Assembly: GCA_027493955.1 (NCBI GenBank)
Contig: JAOSJT010000001.1
Location: 3,707,131 to 3,771,130, forward strand
Origin: Bacteroidia bacterium
Lineage (GTDB): Bacteria > Bacteroidota > Ignavibacteria > SZUA-365
Direction: 5' to 3'
Length of the DNA stretch: 64,000 nt
Each line of letters opens with the position of its first letter. Position 1 is the first letter of the stretch. The notes beneath the pieces were generated by a model. It was not told where the DNA came from. It ran no database searches and saw only the letters and a list, made by a program, of their open reading frames with translations. A program made the translations under genes and the position numbers. Below, piece by piece: positions 52,633 through 62,300 of the stretch.

Positions 52633-53328
52633 ATGAGTGATACGCTGATGACCCTTGATGCAGTTATATGGCCAGAAGTCCTGGAGAGGGCGGACTATGC
52701 GATGATTGGTCTTCATGGCCGAAACGCGAACAAGTACGCGTTTTTTCCGTTTGTCCGGCAAATGGGATTTCTGCACACGCGATGGGTGCTTCCGAGTGCG
52801 ACCTTCGCGTCCGATACTTCTCCCGAAGTGCGTTGGTGGTTCGATAATGAACGCAAAGATCCCGTCGAGATTCAGCAGAGCAGAGTGCTCATTGAACAGC
52901 TGATCGGGGAACAAATCGATCACGGGATTGCGCCGGAGAACATTTTCCTCGTCGGTTTTTCGCAGGGTGCCGTCATGTGTATCGAAACAGCGTTGCGTTA
53001 TCCGCGTCGTCTCGGCGGCGTTGTGTCCCTCTCGGGATACGTGTTGCGCCCCGAGCATCTGCGGGAAGAGAAACATCCGGCCAACGCCCGCATTCCCATT
53101 TTCCTCGCACATGGTTTACGGGACGCCATCCTGCCCATCACCATCGGAAGGGAGAACAACCTCGCATTGCGCGATCTCGACTACGATGTGGAGTACCACG
53201 AATACGATACCGCACATCGCGTCAGCAGCGAGGAAACGCGCGACATCCGTGCCTTTCTTCACAGGCACATGTACGGAATCGCCATGGACGATCCCCGACG
53301 CTTGGATGAGCATGTCGTCACGTTCTGA
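52633..53328 (+). CDS. Serine esterase (phospholipase/carboxylesterase family)
   Basis: It has 231 residues from MSDTLMTL. This is a cytoplasmic COG0400-type esterase: LHGRNANKYAFFPF (oxyanion region), FLVGFSQGAVMCIE (Ser110), AHGLRDAILP (Asp164) and YDTAHRVSSEE (His195). Members cleave carboxyl esters or lysophospholipids. It overlaps the next gene by 23 bp. The pairing with a metal-receptor-like protein is not one I recognise. Confidence 0.92.
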   Translation: MSDTLMTLDAVIWPEVLERADYAMIGLHGRNANKYAFFPFVRQMGFLHTRWVLPSATFASDTSPEVRWWFDNERKDPVEIQQSRVLIEQLIGEQIDHGIAPENIFLVGFSQGAVMCIETALRYPRRLGGVVSLSGYVLRPEHLREEKHPANARIPIFLAHGLRDAILPITIGRENNLALRDLDYDVEYHEYDTAHRVSSEETRDIRAFLHRHMYGIAMDDPRRLDEHVVTF

Positions 53329-54151
53329 AGTCATCTTCGATGCGCGTGGCCGCGTCTTCTCGCCTCTCCATCGTCCGGTCAGAATTGTGTCGTTGGTCCC
53401 CAGTCTCACGGAGCTGCTCTTCGATCTCGGCCTTTCGAACGATGAAATCGTGGGGCGGACCAAGTTCTGTATTCATCCGGACGAGGCGGTCCGCGCTGTA
53501 CCCATTGTCGGTGGAACGAAAACGGTGCACGTGCAGCGTGTTCTGGCGCTGCGTCCGGATCTCGTCGTCGCGAATAGAGAGGAAAATGAGCGTGCCACGG
53601 TTGAAGAACTTGAGGCGGCTGATCCTTCTGTGCCGGTATTTGTTACGAATCCCGGGAACATCGAAGAGTCACTGGACCTTGTCCACAATTTCGGAGGCCT
53701 GTTTCGGGCGCGAACCGATGCAAACGCAGTGCGACTCCGCCTCGATACCATTCTTGCGCAACTGTACGGGTGCAGTCGCGGGCGGGTGGTCTATCTTATC
53801 TGGCGACAACCGTACATGACCATCACACCGGTGACCTATATTCACAGCGTGCTCGAGCACCTGGGCTACCACAATGTCGTCAGTAACGCGTGGCTGGCCG
53901 ACCGATACGGATCAGGCGGTGAAATTCCGCGGTATCCCCGCATAACGATCTCCGACATCGCCGATCTTTCTCCGGACAAGGTGCTGTTTTCCAGCGAGCC
54001 CTTTCCCTTCGCAGAAAAACATGTTGACCATTTCAAACGAGAATTGGTACGAAAAGGTATCAGACTTCCGGATTGCAGTATTGTGGATGGTGAGCTCTTT
54101 TCATGGTATGGAAGCCGCTTGCTCCATCTCACACATTTCAATATCGGCTAG
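53306..54151 (+). CDS. Helical-backbone metal receptor (BtuF-like), without signal peptide
   Basis: It has 281 residues and begins inside the esterase gene. It has the BtuF/FepB fold pattern: IVSLVPSLTELLFDLGL, IVGRTKFCIHP, IVGGTKTVHVQRVLALRPDLVVANREEN, and the late GGEIPRYPRITISDIADLSPDKVLFSSEPFPF. ABC partners receive cobalamin or iron chelates, but this one has no signal peptide or lipobox and no permease or ATPase next to it. It may be a cytosolic member, as known for some Bacteroidota, or the start may be misplaced. Confidence 0.82.
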   Translation: MSMSSRSEVIFDARGRVFSPLHRPVRIVSLVPSLTELLFDLGLSNDEIVGRTKFCIHPDEAVRAVPIVGGTKTVHVQRVLALRPDLVVANREENERATVEELEAADPSVPVFVTNPGNIEESLDLVHNFGGLFRARTDANAVRLRLDTILAQLYGCSRGRVVYLIWRQPYMTITPVTYIHSVLEHLGYHNVVSNAWLADRYGSGGEIPRYPRITISDIADLSPDKVLFSSEPFPFAEKHVDHFKRELVRKGIRLPDCSIVDGELFSWYGSRLLHLTHFNIG

Positions 54152-54382
54152 CGATGGTCTGTATGTCTCTACGCCCGGGACGGCTTCCGGTCCTGCCTCT
54201 GTGCAGTGCCGTGAGCGCATGTTGCAGCAGGGATTCGGCACCTCGTGGCGTGTGCTTTGCCAGGACGACAGGGTGCGACCACGCATTACGCTCGCCCCGC
54301 TGTTTGTCATGCGTAGCGGGGAGCGACTGACGCGGAAACGTATCCTGAAGGGAAGAAACTCTTGTCAGGTGGGGAAACTGTA

Positions 54383-54592
54383 TTAATCAAAGTAATCCGG
54401 CTGGGTGCGAGCGACGGGAAACACCACGCGACCGGTTTCGAGCATGCGCTCCACGTACGGCTTGCAGAGACCACAGCGGAGACCAAAATCCACGTGTTGC
54501 TGAAGCGCATCGAGACAATGCGTATCACTTCTGTCTGCGATGGCCTTGAGCTCGGCGAAGGTAATATTGAAACAGATGCAACGGTCAACCAT
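54383..54592 (-). CDS. BFD-type (2Fe-2S)-binding protein
   Basis: It has only 69 residues, but all four cluster ligands fit the bacterioferritin-associated-ferredoxin (BFD) domain: Cys5-x-Cys7 and Cys40-x2-Cys43 (CICF.. and CGLC). The helix between, ITFAELKAIAD, is also typical. Domains of this type move electrons for iron release or are fused to nitrite reductases and oxidoreductases. It stands alone and converges on the 53306 gene; the 230-bp gap between them has no clear gene. Confidence 0.8.
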   Translation of the reverse strand: MVDRCICFNITFAELKAIADRSDTHCLDALQQHVDFGLRCGLCKPYVERMLETGRVVFPVARTQPDYFD

Positions 54593-54776
54593 GCGTGTAC
54601 GTCTGGGAGGTCGGTTGTTCTTTGATCGGAATGAGAATCACATACTCCACTGTAACATCGCGGAGGAAAGAAAAAGTTCTGCCAGCCGGTGCATTTTTCC
54701 GGAAAATTAATTAAGATTCATGTATCCACTGAATCTGCACGCTCTGCGACACGTGCATCCCTGTAAGGAAGCCATC

Positions 54777-56693
54777 ATGAAACCACTCGCGCAACTGTTG
54801 ATTCCCGTGATATCCGCACTTGTTTTTCTTGCCACCTCGGTATATGCCCAACGCGATCTCTCGACAGACCGGTCTGTCCTGTTCAGCGGCGCCGGAAACT
54901 GCACCCTGTGTCATGGCCCGGGGAGCAATGCCAACGTCACTGCCGCTGGAAAGGATGTATCACCACCGAATCTCTGGCGCTCAACGATGATGGCAAACGC
55001 CGCACGCGATCCTTTCTGGCAGGCGGTGGTTGAACGGGAGTCGGCAAAGTACCCTCAACTGGCCGGAATTATCGAGGATCGCTGTACCAATTGTCATGCT
55101 CCTATGGGGCATGAACAGGCGCGGCAGGATGGAGATGCGGAGTTCCGGTTGGGCGAAGCCGAAGGCAGTTCCCTCGCAATGGATGGCGTGAGTTGTACCC
55201 TCTGTCATCAGATCGAAGGACAGAATTTCGGCAACACCTCAAGTTTTTCGGGCGGGTACGAAATAGCCACGAGCCGAGTGACCTATGGTCCGTACAACAA
55301 TCCTCTCATTCAACCGATGAGAAATGTCAGCGGTTATACTCCGGTGTACTCGACTCATATCGAAGAATCGGGATTGTGCGCAACATGCCATACGCTGTTC
55401 ACACCCTATATTGACGATCAGGGAAACATCGCTGGAGAGTTTCCAGAACAGGTTCCGTTTCTCGAGTGGAAGGAGAGCGTCTACCCCGCGCATGGGAGAA
55501 GCTGCCAGAGCTGCCATATGCCCGCCATTGACGAAGCTATACGGATCTCCAGTCTTCCGTCGACATCACCTCCGCGCTCACCGTACTTCCAACATCATTT
55601 CGTGGGTGGAAATACGTTGCTGCAAACCATCCTTAAAACGCATGGCGAAGAGCTTGGGGTTACCGCGCTGGACGAGCACTTCGATTCGACGTATGCGAGA
55701 ACAAGAAGGCAGCTGATCGAGGATGTTGTGTCTCTCGACGGAGGAGCATGGCTGCTGCAGGATACTCTTCAAGTGCTGTGTCGCGTAGAAAATCGGACCG
55801 GGCACAAATTCCCAACGGGCTTCCCGAGCCGACGCGCATGGCTGCACCTCACGGTACGGGACAATAGCGGTCGTGTCCTTTTTGAATCCGGTGCGGTGGA
55901 TGCGGACAGCGAAATTGTCGGTCTTGATACGCCGTATGAGCCGCATCACTCAGTCATCACCGATCAGGGACAGGTGCAGGTGTACGAATCGGTGATGGGC
56001 GATGTCAATGCGGCCGTCACCACGGATCTTCTGCGAGCCTCACAGTATGTGAAGGACAACCGTATTCCGCCGAAAGGTTTCAGTGTAAAGGCAATGGAAA
56101 ACGACACCATTGGTGTTTTTGGCGCAGCGAGGTCAGACCCGGATTTTGGCCGTCAAGGTGCGCTTGAAGGTACCGCTGCGGATGAGACGCACTATCGAAT
56201 CCAGGTCGATCCTGCCGGTTATCCCTTTCGCGTCAGTGCCGAAGTGGTGTATCAAAGCATCAAACCGGAATTCGTTCGTGGACTCGGTGAAGGTGATCAA
56301 CCTAAAGGCACAAGAATGCTGCGCTACTGGCAGGAGACGGCCAGCAGGCAGATCATCATCGCGCAGCAAGAGTGGAGCAGCACAATCGTCGGCGTGGATG
56401 ATCTTTCCGTAGCGACAGCTGTGGACGTAGGAACGCCCTGGCCGATGCCGCTGCTCGCCGGTCAATCGGGTCTCCTGCATATACCTCTCGTTGTCCATCG
56501 TCCCGCGCATGCAACCCTTGAGCTGATGGACGTTCTTGGCCGTCGCGCGCGGATCATGGATCTTGGAATACTTACCTCAGGCACGTCCATGTTGACGCTT
56601 CCGATGTCGCCGATGCCGAGGGGAATGTATTTGTTGCGACTTCGTGTTGATAATACGGATGTTCTGCTTCGCTTACTCTGTTCGGATAGGTGA
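54777..56693 (+). CDS. Pentaheme c-type cytochrome with T9SS-like C-terminus
   Basis: It has 638 residues with AAGGA before the ATG and a signal peptide ending VYAQ (about 25). Five CxxCH heme sites: CTLCH 42-46, CTNCH 103-107, CTLCH 140-144, CATCH 201-205 and CQSCH 243-247. Residues 300-560 are a long beta-rich part (CRVENRTGHKFPTGFPSRRAW, usual in surface multiheme cytochromes). The end (HATLELMDVLGRRARI, MPRGMYLLRLRVDN, LLCSDR) is a degenerate T9SS sorting domain. It should carry electrons outside or at the outer membrane. It is not one of the standard named cytochrome families. Confidence 0.88.
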   Translation: MKPLAQLLIPVISALVFLATSVYAQRDLSTDRSVLFSGAGNCTLCHGPGSNANVTAAGKDVSPPNLWRSTMMANAARDPFWQAVVERESAKYPQLAGIIEDRCTNCHAPMGHEQARQDGDAEFRLGEAEGSSLAMDGVSCTLCHQIEGQNFGNTSSFSGGYEIATSRVTYGPYNNPLIQPMRNVSGYTPVYSTHIEESGLCATCHTLFTPYIDDQGNIAGEFPEQVPFLEWKESVYPAHGRSCQSCHMPAIDEAIRISSLPSTSPPRSPYFQHHFVGGNTLLQTILKTHGEELGVTALDEHFDSTYARTRRQLIEDVVSLDGGAWLLQDTLQVLCRVENRTGHKFPTGFPSRRAWLHLTVRDNSGRVLFESGAVDADSEIVGLDTPYEPHHSVITDQGQVQVYESVMGDVNAAVTTDLLRASQYVKDNRIPPKGFSVKAMENDTIGVFGAARSDPDFGRQGALEGTAADETHYRIQVDPAGYPFRVSAEVVYQSIKPEFVRGLGEGDQPKGTRMLRYWQETASRQIIIAQQEWSSTIVGVDDLSVATAVDVGTPWPMPLLAGQSGLLHIPLVVHRPAHATLELMDVLGRRARIMDLGILTSGTSMLTLPMSPMPRGMYLLRLRVDNTDVLLRLLCSDR

Positions 56694-56761
56694 CGAATAA
56701 CTGGCTTGACATAATGGAACATCACAAATATTTTTCAGCATACCATTGGAGCAATTCGGCC

Positions 56762-57445
56762 ATGAACTTCGCGTGGAAAATATTCATCCCTTTTGTGCTT
56801 CTCCTGATCGCCACACCAATCCGTGCGCAGGATGGAGGACGAATCATTTTCACCGATCCGAAGAGTTCAGATGAGAAAGTGCTCTCCGAGGAGGATCTTC
56901 AGCCGCGGACGCATGCCTGGGGCGCGGATCTCATGATCGGGACGGACGGCTTTGGTCTCGGATTCTTTTACTCCCATGCGCTTTCCAACGTAACCACGGC
57001 GTTTGCCAATCTGAGTTTTTCCGAAGCGAAAGACGACAGACAGCGGGACTTTGTCGACCCCTGGTATGGCCAGTATTCGCTGAACAAGACAAACTATGTG
57101 TTCCGCGTACCCTTGTTTCTCGGACTGCAATATCGTTTATTTGCCGAGACCATCACCGATAACTTCCGACCATTTCTCAACGCGGGGGCTGGACCGGTCA
57201 TGCTCTATATCACGCCGGCGAAGGGTGATTTCCTCTCAAGCCTCGGCGGTGGTCATACGCGCTACACGTACGGAGGTTTTCTCGGAGTCGGAGCCAATTT
57301 CGGTTTTGACCGCAGCAGTGTTTTCGGAGTGAATGTTCGCTATTTCCTGATCCCGATACCAGAAGGTATTCGAAGTGTCGAGCAGGGGACCATGTCCAAC
57401 GCCAACGGATTTTACATCACTCTCAATTTCGGATCAGCGTTCTAA
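56762..57445 (+). CDS. Outer-membrane beta-barrel protein
   Basis: It has 227 residues. The Met at 56762 gives a signal peptide (MNFAWKIFIPFVLLLIATPIRAQ); upstream Mets add 24 polar residues. The mature chain has about eight amphipathic strands (DLMIGTDGFGLGFFYSHAL, NYVFRVPLFLGLQYRLF) and ends in a strand with terminal Phe (YITLNFGSAF), as barrels recognised by the BAM complex do. It lies 68 nt after the pentaheme cytochrome, so an outer-membrane partner role is possible. No family name can be given. Confidence 0.8.
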   Translation: MNFAWKIFIPFVLLLIATPIRAQDGGRIIFTDPKSSDEKVLSEEDLQPRTHAWGADLMIGTDGFGLGFFYSHALSNVTTAFANLSFSEAKDDRQRDFVDPWYGQYSLNKTNYVFRVPLFLGLQYRLFAETITDNFRPFLNAGAGPVMLYITPAKGDFLSSLGGGHTRYTYGGFLGVGANFGFDRSSVFGVNVRYFLIPIPEGIRSVEQGTMSNANGFYITLNFGSAF

Positions 57446-57619
57446 TGGGTGTGCAATCAGTTGATCACCTATTCAGTGAATTGAACAGTTTTCGTTAAAA
57501 AACACCCTCATCGAAGCCTCGCATGCAGGAATCTATTCAGTTGATTGCATAGTTGAAAAAAAGTTGGAAAAAAAATAATCCCCGTATGTTGTTGTAAATA
57601 AATAAGTTACCGGTATTTT

Positions 57620-57895
57620 GCCTGTGAGCGGCGTGTTAGAAAATTGTTTTTCTTTTGTGACAGATGTATGTTTGAGCATGAAGAACTTTGATTTTCCTCT
57701 CTCATCTTCTTACCCCACCTGCGTTGACACAGGGGGCTCTAAACAACTTCGCATGTCTGCTCTTGCAGACACTTACCTCGCGAACCCCTTCTATACCGCA
57801 CCCCCAGTGGTATAGCTAACCAACCGCCATTTCTTTTGAGGGCTTAACACCTCGAGCCGCCGCAAGCAGACCCCCCTTGCGGCGGTCCACTTTTT
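57620..57895 (+). ncRNA. Candidate structured RNA
   Basis: This non-coding stretch of about 520 bp between 57445 and 57965 carries nested perfect stems: TTCGC (57748-57752)/GCGAA (57780-57784) enclosing TGTCTGC/GCAGACA (57754-57771, loop TCTT). Then CTATACC/GGTATAG (57791-57815) follows, and finally a 10-bp terminator at 57857-57885. An AT-rich segment with a TATTTTG box lies before it (57590-57620). The 5' end is a guess. I do not recognise 6S, tmRNA or RNase P. Confidence 0.4.
57857..57895 (+). terminator. Terminator of the candidate RNA
   Basis: CCGCCGCAAG/CTTGCGGCGG is a perfect 10-bp stem with a 9-nt loop, followed by TCCACTTTTT. Confidence 0.8.
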
Positions 57896-57907
57896 GGGCA
57901 AAATGAA

Positions 57908-57933
57908 AGCGCCGGGACTACAAGCCCGGCGCT
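57908..57933 (-). terminator. Terminator of the OsmC-family gene
   Basis: On the minus strand AGCGCCGGG/CCCGGCGCT (9 bp, loop CTTGTAGT) is followed by TTCATTTT, 32 nt after the stop codon at 57965. Confidence 0.85.
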
Positions 57934-57964
57934 CATGGAAGCTCTTCCAGCCGAGGGTCGGGTG

Positions 57965-58399
57965 TTATTCCACCTCGACGATGCGGTAGCTGTGCGTAAT
58001 ATCCATTGCTTTCTCGAGCATTGCCGTCACGCCACAGTAACGTGTCTGTGACAGTTCGATCGCGCGTTCGACATCCTTCGCTTCAATTCCCTTGCCACGG
58101 AATACATACTCCACATGCATGCTCGAGAATACCTTCGGATGCTCTTCGGTTTCCTCGGCGGTGACGATCATCTCGAAACCATCGAGCGTAACACGCTTCT
58201 TCGAAAGTATGGAAGCTACGTCGCTCCCGGTACAGCCGGCTAAGGAGAGCAGAAGAAGCTCTTTCGGCCGAATTCCGGCATCATTTCCGCCGAAGGAAGT
58301 AGGGCCATCCATCATCAGCCAGTGTTTCGAATCGGTATGCCCTGCGAATGTAATAGAGTTCTTTCCTACTTGTGTGACGTGTGCCGTTTTGGTCGCCAT
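57965..58399 (-). CDS. OsmC/Ohr family peroxiredoxin-like protein
   Basis: It has 144 residues with AGGAG 5 nt before the ATG. The OsmC fold carries the two redox cysteines: Cys56 in LLSLAGCTGSDVASIL and Cys122 in SQTRYCGVTAML. The layout (KNSITFAGHTDSKH, GGNDAGIRPKELLLLSLAGC) is that of the YhfA-like OsmC subgroup rather than Ohr. It probably reduces hydroperoxides or acts in thiol stress. It is a single-gene unit with its own terminator. Confidence 0.93.
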   Translation of the reverse strand: MATKTAHVTQVGKNSITFAGHTDSKHWLMMDGPTSFGGNDAGIRPKELLLLSLAGCTGSDVASILSKKRVTLDGFEMIVTAEETEEHPKVFSSMHVEYVFRGKGIEAKDVERAIELSQTRYCGVTAMLEKAMDITHSYRIVEVE

Positions 58400-58619
58400 T
58401 GTGACTCCTAGTGTGAAATTGCTTCATGGTAGGTAAGATGCGCTATCCCTGGAATTGGTGCAACCGGTGCACCTCTTTTCATAGGATATCATGGCCTGAT
58501 ATACGAGCGTTATTTTTGCAGGATTTGTGCTGCACGGTAATATTACTAGATTGCAGATATTGGCGAAATGGAGCATGACGCGGTGATCTTCCGCGTCTCA
58601 CCCTGCGTGAGGATGCCTG

Positions 58620-59183
58620 ATGAAAGTTGTGTCTTTGCTTGTCCTGTTTCTGGTATCGGTACTGTGCGTCCAGGCACATGCGCAATACGGTAGGCCTCGG
58701 GATTCATGGCTGCAACCGAAACTGCGATCCGTGCATCTTGAAGGTTTGCTGCTGGGCATTCCGTCACTGGGCGTCGGGGTCGACATGGATCTTTCGCGCG
58801 GCTATGAGTATGCGGATTCGAGCAGTTCGTATGGTGTTGGTGTACGTTCTTCACTGGGCGCGGGCTATGTCGAGTCTTCATTCGGTGCAAAGTATGCTCC
58901 GGATTGGTATGCCGATGCCGATGTGCTCCTTCGTGGATCGCTTGTGGTGGAGGGATTTTCCGCGGCTATACTGAGCGGCTATGGTTACCGCATCTGGCAT
59001 GGCGAATCCGCGTACCCATCCGGTCACCGGCTGAAGTTTGGTGCGGAATTGAACTACGTTGTCTATCAAGGGCGTATCGCGTTACGCTTTCGCGTTATGG
59101 GAGCCGCACTGGGTACGAACGGGAATGTGGAAGTCGGTCCGCTCGCCCTGGGCGTAGCGTTCGGATGGTTCAGGAGGAAGTGA
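58620..59183 (+). CDS. Secreted beta-rich (barrel-like) protein
   Basis: It has 187 residues with GAGGAT before the ATG and a signal peptide ending AHAQ. The mature part alternates hydrophobic and polar residues in 8-10 strands (GVGVRSSLGAGYVESSFGAKY, LKFGAELNYVVYQGRIALRF) and ends GVAFGWFRRK, which looks like a small outer-membrane barrel, although the last residues are basic rather than aromatic. No family is recognised. Confidence 0.72.
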   Translation: MKVVSLLVLFLVSVLCVQAHAQYGRPRDSWLQPKLRSVHLEGLLLGIPSLGVGVDMDLSRGYEYADSSSSYGVGVRSSLGAGYVESSFGAKYAPDWYADADVLLRGSLVVEGFSAAILSGYGYRIWHGESAYPSGHRLKFGAELNYVVYQGRIALRFRVMGAALGTNGNVEVGPLALGVAFGWFRRK

Positions 59184-59325
59184 AAAAGACGTCAGGGAAA
59201 AGGAAAATCCTCTGAAAGTCGGTACCGACGCTCTACCCGCTACGCAGAAGCTGTGGTCTTGGAGCGGATGTGTTTCGGAAGTGTTGCTCACGTCCGTTCG
59301 TGTTCCGATCTCTGTAATCGAGATT

Positions 59326-62300
59326 TTACAATTGCATAACAATCCTCAGCTCGGCCTCGGGTTGATACCAACCATCCACGCCGAGCATGCGGTACGTGTT
59401 GAATCCACGTTGGCTGTCCCAATGCGTGTTGTAACGAAAGCGGATGAACAGAACCGGATGCGGATACATATCCAGATGGATGTTGGTCCGCAGCGTCCGT
59501 CTGCTGTTGCTGCTCGGGGGCGCAAGGTAGAAGGTCTGCCGACGCTCCTCAATCAGGTAATCCGTATCGAGTCGCAACTCCGCGCGACGAACGATCGGCG
59601 CATCGTCGAATGTGAAGGTTGTGGTAGCTGAGGGACGAAGTGTGTACCCTTCCCATACGCCATAACTGTTTTCGCTTCTGCTCGTGGTCGTGTTGAAGGC
59701 GACCCGCGCGAGCAGAAGGCGGGAAAATCTTCTCTCGACCCAAATAGCCGGCTGCGTTTCAGTGTTCGTACCGCTGTAGAGCCGTTTCATCAGCTGAAAC
59801 TGAAACGCGTATTGTGTACGATTGTCCGGGCGCCATTCGGCGTAGTGTATCATGTTCCAGTTACCGCTGTTGGCCGTGGAGTTGTAGAGCTTGCTTGTGG
59901 ATTCCCTGTACATACCGGCGACGGAATAAAGTAATCCCGATATCGGACGCCATTCCAAACGAGATTCATACCCGGTGACCGTGCTTCCGCTTCGAGGTTC
60001 GCCCGTGTTTCCGGAGAAGAGGGAGAGCAGAAAACCTCGTTGGTCTGCAGCATTCGCGGCGTATCCGGTCACGGCATAATTCACGGTTGCAAAGAAAACC
60101 ACGGGCCGGAGCGCCGGCACCCAGGTGCCTGGTGCGACACGGACATTCGTCAGCAGGGATGTTACGGAGGAACGGTCGAACAACATCGGGGAGGCCTGCA
60201 TGCTTCTCAGCTCCCGCGTGAGTCGGCCTCCGAGAATCAGTCCATCCATGTTCTCCATGAGGATGTCGAGATTCGCTCTTTCTATCTGGTATTCGCGGGT
60301 AAACAGGCCCGCGCGTACTTTCTTTTCGCGTAAATCTCCCTGATACCAGAAATTGAGGGAGAAAAGCGGCCGCGGATTGAGCACCGTACGGAGGAAGTAG
60401 TTCTGTGACCGGTAGAGTCCGTTTCGCAAAGATCCCATTGTTTCCTCACCGGTAATCCTGGCATATGCGGAAATACGGGCGGCGGAGAAACCCGTAAGAG
60501 CGAGCAACCCGGCGGAGGGTGTCCATACTGCGTCGACCCGTCCTCCACGACGCGAGCGTTTTTCCGACCAAGCGGTCACATCGAGTAATTCGCTGCGCAG
60601 CGTAAGCGAGGGATAATCCTGGCGTGACCATTGCACGCCACCGGAAAACGTCTCCTCGCTGCTTTCCGTCCCTAAAAGGGAGTCTTGGCCTGCACGTCCG
60701 TGATACCGCGCGAAGGCGCGCAGCTCAGGAGTAATATCGTACTCCGCGCTGACGAGATGGTCTGCATGCAGAGGTCCGGCAGAGTATTGGGCGGGAACGG
60801 CTTCACTATACCCGTTTGAGCGCAGCGATGAGAGTATGGAAACTCTCGCAGCTTCCGTGCTGAGGGAAGCGGATAAACCGGCCGCTGCTCCGCTGGACAA
60901 ATCGCTCACGGTATGTCTGTACTCGGGGCGGACTCGAAGATCGAGACGTTGCGTTTGCCACCGGACCTCGCCGGCGGCCTGCGCAAAGTGAACAGACGAT
61001 GTGCGTCCTTGTGGGGTGAAGCTGCCTCCACCGAGGGATAATTGCGCAAGATCCGATGGCGAGTACGTGAGATTGGCTTGTGTAAAGCGCTCTTCCGCGA
61101 TGTTTCGCACATACTCATACGTAATCTCGACGCGGCTATCGTCAAATACCGCCCCGTCGCGAGTAAAAAGAAGGTGACCGGAGCTGTAATCAAGAACGTA
61201 GTCTTCGCCAGGACGGACGGGAATGCCATCCACCGTGATGCGCTCCGAGCCTCGTATCACGCGCCGTTTGCTGAGTGCGTAGCTGCCGGAGTTATGTGTC
61301 TCGTATCGCACTTCCATCATATAGGTCGCAACCGGAGGGCGTTGGTAGGCAGTCTGCGGAAACGGAAGGGCTTCGGGGAAGCGCAGCAATCCTTTTGCAA
61401 AATCCACGAATTCCGCGTCGACGCGTCTGTCGCCGTCGTTGTCGAGACCGAATTGCGAAAGAGGCACTTCGGTATCTCCGGGCCCGAGAATACGCAAGCG
61501 CAGCGTTGCCGGTATAATGTCGCTCCCTATGCTGTAATGGTTGCGGATTTCAAGATACTGTGTGGTGGAATCTCGCAAAAGCAATTCTTCCGTTACACCG
61601 TTTCTGTGTATCCGGACGGCGACGACCTCATCACTTACCCATCGAAGATGGATAATGCCGCTGGAGAGATCTATGGTATACTGATCTCCTTCGTTGTGCC
61701 GACGCCAGTCGCCGCTTACGCCGGCAATGGAGGTGGACAGCAGATCGTCGCGGCTGCGACGCACAGTGGAAGCTGACAGAAGGCTAAAGACTTCGACCGT
61801 CGCATCGCCAAGCTTCCCCACCTGACGGTCGGCACGAAGATGGTACAGCGATCTTTCCAGCCAGTCGGCATCCGTCAAGGACAATTGCCTACCCCGGTTT
61901 AGACCATCAAATACATCGGTGTGCGTGGATGTGGTTTTGTGTCCGCTCTGCGCCTGAACTTCGAGCATGCTGCGGCCGTATTTTTCCGTGCGGTCGCCGA
62001 GCACCGCTCGACCTCCCACACCGAATATTCCGAAATCCTGCTGCAATCGGCTCCCGCTTCCCTGTACGCGCATGTCGCCCCATTGCAGAGACTGTACCAT
62101 ATCGTCGCGAGCGCCGCGATACTCAGCGCCGTACACTACCGTTTCGAAATCCGCATCGTTGTACACGGCGCTGATACGCCTGCCCCCTCCGAGGTCGAGT
62201 CGCGCTTTCAGATCATTGCGATAGAAAAACTTGCCGCTTTCGTAATCCCTCTGACCCAGGGGATCACGAGAGAGCCATGAACTGCGACTGCCGCTGAGAT

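Noticed and set aside
54152-54382. Small protein in the gap after the BtuF-like gene
   Set aside because: One plus frame ends in a basic stretch (RLTRKRILKGRN), but it has no own start site and no known family; three frames are open here, so coding is unproven.
57618-57815. 65-codon frame in the candidate RNA region
   Set aside because: It has no Shine-Dalgarno and overlaps perfect stem-loops; structure explains the region better than coding.
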